From: Albidovulum sp.
GTDB lineage: Bacteria; Pseudomonadota; Alphaproteobacteria; Rhodobacterales; Rhodobacteraceae
Length of the DNA: 64,000 nt
Assembly (NCBI GenBank): GCA_030837785.1
Contig: JAUQYA010000082.1
Span: 1 to 64,000 of the forward strand
Direction: 5' to 3'
Position 1 is the first letter of the stretch, and each line of letters starts with the position of its first letter. Shown here piece after piece: positions 42,709-49,226 of this stretch. The notes under the pieces were generated by a model. The model saw nothing but the letters and a program-made list of their open reading frames with translations, was not told the origin of the DNA and did not search any database. The position numbers and the translations under genes are program-made.

Positions 42709-42723
42709 GCACGAGTGGCGTGC
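42709..42723 (+). other. Small hairpin between the two structured segments
   Basis: GCACG (42709-42713) pairs with CGTGC (42719-42723) around AGTGG. It lies between the five-hairpin array and the larger leader-like structure. It may simply link them. Confidence 0.35.
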
Positions 42724-42736
42724 GGCGCAGTCAATC

Positions 42737-42905
42737 CTGCCCGTGGGGCGTGGAATCCCCTTGATGCGTAGCTCGGTCGAATTCTCGGCCGGGTGACCGC
42801 CACGTATGTCCAAGGTTCGCCTAAAGGTGGCGGTGCCTCGGGCTACGCACGAGGATTCCAACACCCGGCTTGGTCCGGGCAGCCCCTTCGAGACATTGGG
42901 GCTGC
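42737..42905 (+). promoter_or_regulatory. Candidate cis-regulatory RNA leader upstream of the PD-(D/E)XK-like gene
   Basis: A long-range stem pairs 42751-42758 with 42853-42860 (8 bp, perfect). Past an internal loop it continues with 42765-42776 paired to 42838-42849 (12 bp, two G-U). It encloses a perfect 8-bp hairpin (42796-42803/42827-42834). Two more hairpins follow: 42864-42868/42875-42879 and 42879-42886/42898-42905. The last hairpin ends four bases before the ATG at 42910 and contains the only GGGG ribosome-site candidate. An alternative pairing, CTGCCCG (42737-42743) with CGGGCAG (42876-42882), would break both hairpins. This resembles a switchable leader. Confidence 0.5.
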
Positions 42906-42909
42906 TTCT

Positions 42910-43362
42910 ATGGCTGAAAAATCAGCGCCACGACACCGGACGCAGATCACCGGCAACGCCGGGCTGAATTACGCCGCGTGGCAACTGTCACGCCGTGGCT
43001 GGCATGTGATGCCGACAATCCGCAACGCGAAGGGGTCTGACCTGATCGTCACTGACGAGGACGAGACGATATTCTTTGGAGTCCAGTCGAAGGGGTTCAG
43101 CAAGCGATATCCCGTGCCGCTCGGACTCGATCTTGGTGCGCTACGGTCGGACTGGTGGGTCATCACCATTCATGCCAATTCCGACTCGCCCGTCTGCTAT
43201 ATCCTGCGTCTCGATGAGGTTCGCGGGCTTGCCACTCAGGACAAGAACGGCGGTCGCTGGTGGCTGGAGCCGAAGGCCTATGATCGCGATGAGTTTCGGG
43301 ATGCTTGGCACAGGCTCGCCCCTGCGGGAGGGGAATCGGACACTGCTAGCATAGCGCTATGA
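42910..43362 (+). CDS. Small PD-(D/E)XK-nuclease-like protein, last gene of the element
   Basis: A 150-residue protein. The core is ITGNAGLNYAAWQLSRRGWHVMPTIRNAKGSDLIVTDEDET followed by GVQSKGFSKRYPVPLG, giving Asp44 and Gln59-Ser-Lys61 in the places of the PD-(D/E)XK triad. The acidic residue is replaced by Gln. A C-terminal helical part follows (YDRDEFRDAWHRL). Similar short proteins occur in many genomes, without assigned function and sometimes misnamed. The ATG at 42910 follows directly on a hairpin that could control translation. The stop overlaps a palindrome at the right end of the element. Confidence 0.75.
   Translation: MAEKSAPRHRTQITGNAGLNYAAWQLSRRGWHVMPTIRNAKGSDLIVTDEDETIFFGVQSKGFSKRYPVPLGLDLGALRSDWWVITIHANSDSPVCYILRLDEVRGLATQDKNGGRWWLEPKAYDRDEFRDAWHRLAPAGGESDTASIAL
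43344..43361. repeat. TGCTAGCAT motif fused to a palindrome near the right boundary
   Basis: TGCTAGCAT (43344-43352) repeats nine bases of the tandem motif upstream of the integrase. It runs into the 12-bp perfect palindrome CATAGCGCTATG (43350-43361). It lies about 70 bases inside the right attachment site, as expected for a recombinase arm or excisionase site. Confidence 0.55.
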
Positions 43363-43428
43363 TGGGTGTTGCGGGCGAAGGTTTCGACCGCCAGCCATCG
43401 CCCAACCTGCTGTAATTTAAGGGGTTTT

Positions 43429-43505
43429 TGGTACCGCCTCCCCGGCTCGAACGGGGGACCCCCAGATCCACAATCTGGTGCTCTAACCAACTGAGCTAAG
43501 GCGGC
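43429..43505 (-). tRNA. tRNA-His (anticodon GTG)
   Basis: A 77-nucleotide tRNA with encoded CCA. It has a 7-bp acceptor (the terminal pair is G-U), the D-arm GCTC/GAGC, anticodon stem CCAGA/TCTGG with loop TTGTGGA (anticodon GTG), and T-arm CCCCG/CGGGG with TTCGAGC. The discriminator is A73 and no base at -1 would make a G-1:C73 pair. This is the derived tRNA-His known from a clade of alpha-proteobacteria. Its 3' half (43429-43473) is the right attachment site of the element, supplied or restored on integration. Confidence 0.95.
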
Positions 43506-43569
43506 ACTGAGGGGCGATTTAGCCCCGCGACCCCGTGATTGCAAGGGGAAGATTGGGCGGATCCGGGCG

Positions 43570-43631
43570 GGCTTTCCGGCCCCTCTGCCCTTGCCCGTCG
43601 CGCCCCGCCGCGCTAGCGAGTGCGGCACCGG
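43570..43631 (+). repeat. 62-bp repeat upstream of the xylanase gene (copy A)
   Basis: This segment matches 46696-46757 in 57 of 62 positions without gaps. Both copies lie 15-17 bases before a start codon on the same strand and contain the palindrome CGCTAGCG. It may carry a shared promoter or be a dispersed repeat. Confidence 0.8.
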
Positions 43632-43648
43632 ACGGCAGCAGGAGCGGC

Positions 43649-44752
43649 ATGGAGCGCCAGACCACGACGGACGGAATGTCGCGCCGCCGGTTCGCCGGGG
43701 CCGGACTGGCCGCGCTCGCCGCGCTGGCCATGCCGGGGCGCGCCGAGACCGATCGGGAGCCGGCGACGCTCGCCGAGGCGGGGCGGCTGGCGGGTATCGA
43801 GGTCGGTTCGGCGATCCGCAGCCACCCGGGCCGGGAGCTTGCCCGGACCATTGCGCGGGAATGCACGCTCGTGACCCCGGAGAACGCGCTGAAGCCGCCT
43901 CGGGTCGCCCGGGCACCCGGGCAGTTCCACTGGGACGAGGCCGCCGACACCTTCGCCTTCGCCAAACGGCACGGGCTCGCGGTGCACGGCCACACGCTCT
44001 ACTGGCACAAGCAGCCGCTCGAATGGCTCTCCCGTGCCAGCGAGGGCCTGGGCCTGGGCGAGGCCGTCGCGATGTTCGGGGACGTCTTCGAGACGGTAAT
44101 GCGGCGCTTTCCCGAGACGCGATCCTGGGACGTCTTCAACGAGATCGCCGGCCGCGGACGCCGGCTGCGCCCGGATGCCGCGATCGACCGGTTCGGCCTC
44201 GACTTCGTCGAGCGCCTCCTGCATCGCGCCCGCGAGGCCGCGCCCGCCGCGCTGCTCGCGATCAACGAGAACGACCTCGAATGCGGGGACTGCGGATCGA
44301 AGCGCAAGAACGTGCTGTCGATCCTCGCCGAGTTGGCCAGGCGCGGCGCGCCGCTCGACGCGCTGGGCGTGCAGGGGCATCTCAGCTCCCGCCACCGCCC
44401 CGACCCCGGCGAGACCCGCGCTTTCCTGACCCGGGTCGAGGAACTGGGCTTTCAGGTCTTCCTGTCGGAGATGGACGTGAACGACGCGCTTCTGCCGCGC
44501 GACTGGCGCCAGCGGGACGCCGAGGTGGCGCGGATCTATGCCGACTTCCTCGGCCCGGTGCTGGAAGTGCGGGCGGTGCGCCGGGTGGTCTTCTGGGGCA
44601 TCGCCGATTCGGCCAACTGGATCGCCGATGGCGCAGCCGAGCGGCGGGCCGACGGGAAACGGCAGCGGCCGGCGCTGCTTGACCGCGACCTCGGCCGCAA
44701 GCCCGCCTATTACGCCGTGCGCGAGGCGCTCAGGCACGCCCCTCGCCGCTGA
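43649..44752 (+). CDS. Endo-1,4-beta-xylanase, glycoside hydrolase family 10, Tat-exported
   Basis: A 367-residue GH10 enzyme that cleaves xylan-type beta-1,4 backbones. A Tat-like signal is present at the N-terminus (MSRRRFAGAGLAALAALAMPGRA, residues 10-32). The barrel motifs are TPENALKP, HGHTLYWHKQ, the acid/base Glu165 in SWDVFNEIAG, the nucleophile Glu274 in FLSEMDVND, and WGIADSANW near the end. Export in folded form to the periplasm or outside is inferred. The ATG at 43649 has AGGAG at 43640-43644; an ATG at 43676 would also give a proper signal. It is convergent with a GT2 synthase. Confidence 0.93.
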   Translation: MERQTTTDGMSRRRFAGAGLAALAALAMPGRAETDREPATLAEAGRLAGIEVGSAIRSHPGRELARTIARECTLVTPENALKPPRVARAPGQFHWDEAADTFAFAKRHGLAVHGHTLYWHKQPLEWLSRASEGLGLGEAVAMFGDVFETVMRRFPETRSWDVFNEIAGRGRRLRPDAAIDRFGLDFVERLLHRAREAAPAALLAINENDLECGDCGSKRKNVLSILAELARRGAPLDALGVQGHLSSRHRPDPGETRAFLTRVEELGFQVFLSEMDVNDALLPRDWRQRDAEVARIYADFLGPVLEVRAVRRVVFWGIADSANWIADGAAERRADGKRQRPALLDRDLGRKPAYYAVREALRHAPRR

Positions 44753-44777
44753 CGCACCGTCCGGGCACCCGCGCCGG

Positions 44778-46424
44778 TCATTCGGCCGGAACCTTGGCCC
44801 AGGCGCCGGCTGGCTGCGCCTCGACCTGGCGAGGCGCCCCGGCCGGGACCGGGCTGCGCGGGTCGCGGCAGGCGACGACCTTCAGCACGGCGAAGAGGTA
44901 GTAGAGCCCCAGGAGGAGGATCGGCACGAAATCGGCCGGCCGGTCAGAGGCGCCGATGTGCGAGAGCGCGCCCGAGACCCAGAGGACGGCGGGCACGAAG
45001 TTGAAGACGATGACGCCGGTGCGGAACCAGAGATAGCGCGTGTCACGCCCCTGCCCCGCCGCGCCGGTGGCATGCCATTCCATCGCCGAGGAGCGGATCT
45101 TGTCGAGCAGCGCCGCCAGATGCGCCCAGCCGTAGACATTGCGCACCGCGGCCGCCTCGATCCCGTAGCCGACGCGGTGCCAAAGCGGGAAGACCACGTG
45201 CATGTAGAGGAACGAGGGAAGGATCAGGAGATAGTTGGCCAGCGCGATCTGCTCGGGGATGGCATAGAGCATCACCAAGGGCACGACCGGCATCATCACC
45301 GCGTAGATTGCGGTATGGATGTAGTACATGAAGCCCGACAGGAAGCAGAGCCGCGTCATCAGCGGCAGTTCCGTGCGCCAGAACTTCGCCGAGGTGAGAA
45401 GGCTCATCGAGCCCATGCACCAGCGGTACTGCTGCTTGAAGAAGGCGTCGAGTTCGGCCGGGCAGAGCCCCTTGGCCAGCACGACCGGCACATAGCGCAG
45501 CTTCCAGCCCTTCATGCGGAGGTTGAAGCCGGTGTGGACATCCTCGGAATGCTCGATCAGCGCGGTGCCGCCGATGTCTTCCAGCGCGGCGCGGCGGTAG
45601 ATCGCGTTCGAGCCGACGCAGATCGCGCCGCCGCTCGCCTGGCGCGAGACCTGGACGGCGCGGTAGAACAGCTCCTGCACCGCACCGGCGCCGCGTTCGA
45701 TCCAGTTCTGGTCGGGCAGGACGTCGAAGAACTGCGGCGACTGGACGATGCCGAGTGATCGGTCGGCGTCGAAATAGGGCAGAAGCTCGTTCAGGAAGTC
45801 TCCGCGCGGGCGGAAATCGGCATCGAAGATGGCGATGAACTCGCCCGAGGTGCGCGCGAAACCGTAGCGCAGGTTTCCGGCCTTCTTGAACCAGCCGCGG
45901 TTGGGCCGGCAGTGGTAGTGGAAGCCGAACTTGGTCGCAAGCTGGCGCACCTCGCGACTGTCCGCGTCATCGAGGCAATGCGCGGCGACCGGGCCGGGAT
46001 AACTGCGCTGGATCGCGCGCACGCCGCACCAGGTATTTCCGAGCACCTCGAGCGGTTCGCCGCAGGTGGGCAGGAAGATGTCCACGCGCGGGTATTCGAG
46101 GGGGCGCCAGCTCGCGACGAGGTCGCGGTGCCGGCCGAGATCGAAATCGGCCGAGACGAAGTAGATGACCTCCGACACGACGAAGTAGACGACGGTGTAG
46201 GCGAGCAGGACGTAAAGCGGAAGGAGCCAGACGTTTTCGTCGATCAGGCGCAGCGTGCTCAGCGTCACGCAGGTGAAGCCGAAGGTCGAGACGCCGACGA
46301 GGACACCCATGTCGCGGCGGACGTAGCTGCACTTCTGGCGTTCGCTCGGCGGAGTGGGCGGAATCGAGCGCCTGCCGGCGGTGCCAAGCTCGAATATCCT
46401 GTAGTTGCTCAGCAATCTGAACAT
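44778..46424 (-). CDS. Cellulose-synthase-like membrane glycosyltransferase (GT2)
   Basis: A 548-residue integral membrane synthase that polymerises sugar from a nucleotide sugar. Transmembrane segments lie near residues 42-62, 65-85, and 365-480. Catalytic motifs are DDADS, FDADFRPR, HSEDVHTG and QQYRWCMGS (the QxxRW signature of processive enzymes). There is no PilZ domain. The product (cellulose, mixed-linkage glucan or other) cannot be told. It converges with the GH10 xylanase, and a trimming hydrolase beside a polymerising synthase suggests one exopolysaccharide locus (inference). Confidence 0.9.
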   Translation of the reverse strand: MFRLLSNYRIFELGTAGRRSIPPTPPSERQKCSYVRRDMGVLVGVSTFGFTCVTLSTLRLIDENVWLLPLYVLLAYTVVYFVVSEVIYFVSADFDLGRHRDLVASWRPLEYPRVDIFLPTCGEPLEVLGNTWCGVRAIQRSYPGPVAAHCLDDADSREVRQLATKFGFHYHCRPNRGWFKKAGNLRYGFARTSGEFIAIFDADFRPRGDFLNELLPYFDADRSLGIVQSPQFFDVLPDQNWIERGAGAVQELFYRAVQVSRQASGGAICVGSNAIYRRAALEDIGGTALIEHSEDVHTGFNLRMKGWKLRYVPVVLAKGLCPAELDAFFKQQYRWCMGSMSLLTSAKFWRTELPLMTRLCFLSGFMYYIHTAIYAVMMPVVPLVMLYAIPEQIALANYLLILPSFLYMHVVFPLWHRVGYGIEAAAVRNVYGWAHLAALLDKIRSSAMEWHATGAAGQGRDTRYLWFRTGVIVFNFVPAVLWVSGALSHIGASDRPADFVPILLLGLYYLFAVLKVVACRDPRSPVPAGAPRQVEAQPAGAWAKVPAE

Positions 46425-46772
46425 GCGCGCACCATCACCACACCGACGCCCTCCCGGAAACCGCGAGGGATTTGCCGTCGCCACTCGTGACCGCATCCCG
46501 GGACGACGATAGACCGAAACCACCAACCGACTGAATGCCCGGATACAACAATGGCTCTGTATCGGCGGGATTATGCCCGAAACGCAGGAGTTACGTCTCG
46601 CCTGCGACCTGAAATGTCGTATTCCGCGATTCCGCCGCACCCGAAGGCCGGGGCGGGGGGCGTCCGGCACCGGCCCACCGCGGGCGGTGCGGCAGGGCTT
46701 TCCGGCCCCTCCGCCCTTGCCCGCCGCGCCCGGCCGCGCTAGCGAGTGGGGAACCGGGACGGGAGCGGGCCA
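46425..46772. other. Intergenic region between the GT2 gene and the small DUF6324-like gene
   Basis: About 350 bases between divergent genes, expected to hold both promoters. No convincing sigma-70 pair was identified. The last 80 bases contain the second copy of the 62-bp repeat. Frames crossing the region have no supporting motif. Confidence 0.6.
46696..46757 (+). repeat. 62-bp repeat upstream of the DUF6324-like gene (copy B)
   Basis: Second copy of the segment at 43570-43631, with five substitutions in 62 bases. It ends 15 bases before the ATG at 46773, the same placement as copy A. Confidence 0.8.
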
Positions 46773-47003
46773 ATGGGCATCGACAAGGAAAGCGACATCG
46801 CGGCCAATCTGCAGATCGGGCCGACCTCTCTTGGCATGGTGCGGATCTATGTCGAGGCCGAGGGCCTCGAACTGCCGCTCGACTTCGACCCGGAAGAGGC
46901 CGAGGAAATCGCCGAGGAGCTGATGGCGGCGGCCGAGGCGGCGCGCGGCATGGGCGAGGCCGGGAAGAAGGGTGGCGCTAGGGGAAAACCGCGGAAAGGC
47001 TGA
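46773..47003 (+). CDS. Small conserved protein, DUF6324-like
   Basis: A 76-residue protein: GIDKESDIAANLQIGPTSLGMVRIYVEAEGLELPLDFDPEEAEEIAEELMAAAEAARGMG. The middle forms short strands and the rest a long acidic helix (EEAEEIAEELMAAAEAA). Its pattern matches small proteins of Rhodobacterales that I recall as DUF6324, with no known function. The ATG at 46773 was chosen over an upstream frame because the conserved block begins at residue 2. Its 3' end overlaps the convergent mmcB gene by 26 bases. Confidence 0.75.
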   Translation: MGIDKESDIAANLQIGPTSLGMVRIYVEAEGLELPLDFDPEEAEEIAEELMAAAEAARGMGEAGKKGGARGKPRKG

Positions 47004-47451
47004 TCGCGGGATCGCGCGCGGCCTGCAGCCGCAGCGCGGCATGGCGGGCGAACTTCTGCACCATCACCTTGCGCCGCGCGCCGGCAAGCGGTGCCGCGGC
47101 CGGCATCCTGAGGATTTCCGCATCATAGCCGTCGGCAAGGATGAGGCCGGTTTCGGGGGGCAGCAGGTCCACCGGGAAATCGGCGTCGACGGCCCAGAAG
47201 AAGCGGTCGGCCCATTCGAGGTAGCCCTGCCACTTGCGGTCCGCGGTGAAATCGGCGCGCCCAGACTTGCACTCGACGATCCAGATCTCGCCCTTCGGCC
47301 CCAGCGCCATCACGTCCACCCGAAGCCCCGGCGCGGGCACGAGTTCCTCCACCGTGGCGAAGCCGTGGTGGAGGAGATGGCGGCAGACGCCGCGGGCCAG
47401 AATCTGTCCGGGCAGCGGTTCGGATGCGATCTCTTGCGGGACGCCAAGCAT
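46978..47451 (-). CDS. mmcB: MmcB-family DNA-repair-associated PD-(D/E)XK protein
   Basis: A 157-residue protein resembling MmcB of alpha-proteobacteria. The nuclease-like core has Asp in GLRVDVMALGPKGE and Glu-Cys-Lys in IWIVECKSGRADF, then YLEWADRFFWAVDADFPVDLLP. In Caulobacter the gene is damage-inducible and linked to mitomycin C resistance; biochemical activity is not settled. The ATG at 47451 begins just before EIASEPLPGQILARGVCRH, the start of the family match. Its 3' end overlaps the DUF6324-like gene. Confidence 0.85.
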   Translation of the reverse strand: MLGVPQEIASEPLPGQILARGVCRHLLHHGFATVEELVPAPGLRVDVMALGPKGEIWIVECKSGRADFTADRKWQGYLEWADRFFWAVDADFPVDLLPPETGLILADGYDAEILRMPAAAPLAGARRKVMVQKFARHAALRLQAARDPAISLSAVFP

Positions 47452-47510
47452 GGCCGGACTATGAACATAAAGGGAACAGAAGTCCAGCCCCCGCCCGCGC
47501 TTCCCGCCCG

Positions 47511-47921
47511 TCAGCAGGGCATCGCCCCGCCCCGCCGCACCCGCCCGGCCGCCGGTCCGAACGCGGTCAGCCCGAGGTTGACGAGGAAGGTCAGCATCGC
47601 CGCCGCGGTCAGCAGCGAACCGGCCACCGCAGGCCCTTCGCCGCCGCCGGTCACGGCGATGCCGATGCCCGGCACCATGATCCAGAGTCCCGCCGTCGCC
47701 AGCCCGAAGTGAACCCGCGACAGGACCCGTTCGGCCGCAGACGGCGTGAGATGGTAGAACACGCCCATCAGGCACATGGTGACGAAGCCGACGAGGTTGA
47801 GGTGGGCATGAACCGGGGCGAGGGTGAAATCCTGATGCCCGCCCATCCAGAGGCCGAGGAGCATGCCCGCCATGCCATAGGCGGCACCCGAGGCGAAGAA
47901 CAGAAGGCCAATACCTTTCAT
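47511..47921 (-). CDS. Small haem-copper oxidase subunit I-like membrane protein
   Basis: A 136-residue membrane protein with four hydrophobic segments. The motif HAHLNLVGFVTMCLMGVFYHL, about residues 38-58, resembles the haem-ligand region of nitric-oxide reductase/cytochrome oxidase subunit I but stands alone. The family is small and often labelled cytochrome oxidase-like; a redox or sensing role is only inferred. The ATG at 47921 follows a weak ribosome site (GAAAAGAGA). A region with three hairpins lies upstream. Confidence 0.7.
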   Translation of the reverse strand: MKGIGLLFFASGAAYGMAGMLLGLWMGGHQDFTLAPVHAHLNLVGFVTMCLMGVFYHLTPSAAERVLSRVHFGLATAGLWIMVPGIGIAVTGGGEGPAVAGSLLTAAAMLTFLVNLGLTAFGPAAGRVRRGGAMPC

Positions 47922-48296
47922 GATGATCTCTTTTCCGATGAAATGCACCGGGTCGCGCCCCGGCGGCGGTCGGGTAGCACGGCCGTTAGCGCCCAAACAG
48001 TCAGGAAATCCCGACCGTCCCGCGTCGCCGCGCCCGGCCGAACCAGGCTGGGCCCCCCCAGATGCCCCCTTGCCCCCGCGCCGCGCCGGCCCTAGATTGG
48101 CCGGTGGCGGGTTCTGCCCCTCTCGTGAGAGGCCCTTTTCCAGTGGCCGATACTCTCTTCCGAGGGAGCTGGCTCTGCCGGGACCGTGGTCCCGGTATCT
48201 GGCACCCACCTGGTCAAGCCAGGCTCTCGGGAAAAACACGCCTCCACGGCTGCCGCGGTTCCCGCCACCCTTGCCGGAGCCGGACCAGCGCCCCGG
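47922..48296. other. Intergenic region with three perfect hairpins
   Basis: About 375 bases with no supported gene. Within 48119-48223 lie three separate hairpins: CCTCTC/GAGAGG (48119-48132), CCGGGACC/GGTCCCGG (48178-48195) and CCTGG/CCAGG (48209-48223). Transcription from either flank is possible. It could be a leader of the haem-copper-like gene on the minus strand. Confidence 0.5.
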
Positions 48297-48620
48297 TCAG
48301 CGGCGCGCGGCGGCGCCCCGCACCGGCGCTCGCACCTCGGCGAGCACGGGAATGTTCGTGGCGACCGGCACCTGCCGCCCCCGGCCGCCGTTCCCGCCCC
48401 TGTCTTCCATCCGCATGATGACGATGGCGAACTGCACGCCGGCGAAGACGGCACCGTTGAAGACGAAGAGCATCAGCGCCGCGATCCAGCCCTGCGGCGA
48501 GGTCGAGATCAGGTGCCAGAGGTTGGCGACGTTGAGCCAGAGGAGCGCGCCCACGAAGGCCGCCGAAAGCCCGAAGCCGGTGAGGACATTGCGGATGTAG
48601 AGACGGACGAGCGCGGGCAT
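48297..48620 (-). CDS. Small two-helix membrane protein, unrecognised
   Basis: A 107-residue protein with two transmembrane helices (about residues 12-33 and 42-67) and an Arg/Gly-rich C-terminal tail (RMEDRGGNGGRGRQ). The ATG at 48620 is set by a near-perfect AAGGAGGT ribosome site just upstream; an earlier start would place nine extra residues before it. It lies downstream of nusB on the same strand, with 123 bases between. The function is unknown. Confidence 0.68.
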   Translation of the reverse strand: MPALVRLYIRNVLTGFGLSAAFVGALLWLNVANLWHLISTSPQGWIAALMLFVFNGAVFAGVQFAIVIMRMEDRGGNGGRGRQVPVATNIPVLAEVRAPVRGAAARR

Positions 48621-48710
48621 GGTCACCTCCTTGAGTCGGGCAGACAATAGAAAGTCCCGCCGGCGTTCGCCAGCCTCCCGGCGCCAAGGCGCGCGCGATC
48701 GGCGCCGGAG

Positions 48711-48749
48711 CGCCGCCTCAGAACGCCGCCCCAGAACGCCGCCTCAGAA
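48711..48749. repeat. 13-bp tandem repeat (three copies) over the nusB stop codon
   Basis: Unit CGCCGCCTCAGAA occurs three times head to tail (one substitution in the middle copy). The nusB stop (TCA on the plus strand, 48744-48746) lies in the last copy, so downstream copies repeat TTC TGA GG in shifted frame. Confidence 0.85.
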
Positions 48750-49226
48750 CGCCTCGGGCCGCGCCTCGCGCGCCATGTGGTCGAGCACGGCGTTGACGAA
48801 CTTCGGCTCGCGCCCGTCGGGGAAGAAGGCCCGCGCGATGTCGACAAACTCGTTGATGACGACCTTCGGGGGGGTCGCCGGATCCAGAAGCTCGGCCCCC
48901 GCGGCGCGGAAGAGCGCGCGCAGGACCGGGTCGATGCGGTCGATCGGCCAGCGCGCGACCAGCGCCCGATCCGTCATCTGGTCGATCTTCGCCTGCCAGT
49001 TGACCGCATCGCCGACGAGCCGGCGGAAGAGGTCGGTATCGCCCTCGGCCATCTCGTCGTCCTCATAGATCGCGCCGAAGCGGTGCGTCTCGAACTCGCG
49101 CGCGACCTTCTCGACGGTCTGGCCCGCGGCCTCCATCTGAAAGAGCGCCTGCACGGCGTAAAGCCGCGCGGCGGATTTCATCTGGCGCTTTTCGGCAGCG
49201 GTGGGTTTTCGCTCGGGCCCGCTCAT
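48744..49226 (-). CDS. nusB: Transcription antitermination factor NusB
   Basis: A 160-residue NusB protein, which with NusE and BoxA RNA promotes antitermination of rRNA transcription. The helical bundle carries ARLYAVQALFQMEAAGQTVEKV, FVDIARAFFPDGREPKFVNAVLDH and the RIDPVLRALFRAAGAELL segment. The start overlaps the ribH stop by four bases (ATGA type), the common rib-nus gene order. The stop codon lies within a 13-bp tandem repeat. Confidence 0.95.
   Translation of the reverse strand: MSGPERKPTAAEKRQMKSAARLYAVQALFQMEAAGQTVEKVAREFETHRFGAIYEDDEMAEGDTDLFRRLVGDAVNWQAKIDQMTDRALVARWPIDRIDPVLRALFRAAGAELLDPATPPKVVINEFVDIARAFFPDGREPKFVNAVLDHMAREARPEAF

Larger units (their letters stand above)
33680..43473 (+). 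mobile_element. Integrated element (phage-satellite/PICI-like island) at tRNA-His
   Basis: A perfect 45-bp direct repeat bounds the region: 33680-33724 and the 3' half of the intact tRNA-His gene at 43429-43473. Inside are a tyrosine integrase next to the left boundary, an excisionase-like HTH protein, a primase-polymerase/helicase, a restriction-modification pair, a block of small phage-type genes and a structured non-coding region. The interior is visibly less G+C-rich and has different codon use from both flanks. There are no capsid, tail, portal or lysis genes, so a satellite or phage-derived island is more likely than a full prophage. A plasmid-derived integrative element is the alternative. 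Confidence 0.88.

Noticed and set aside
42493..42909. A retron or two-piece tmRNA in the structured region of the element
   Set aside because: There is no reverse transcriptase nearby, and no tRNA-like ends with CCA or coding tag were found. The structure alone does not support either.
48090..48240. A cobalamin riboswitch in the three-hairpin region, suggested by a GGCCACTGG segment on the minus strand
   Set aside because: The order and the other conserved boxes, especially the closing segment with AGTCAGGAGACC, are missing.
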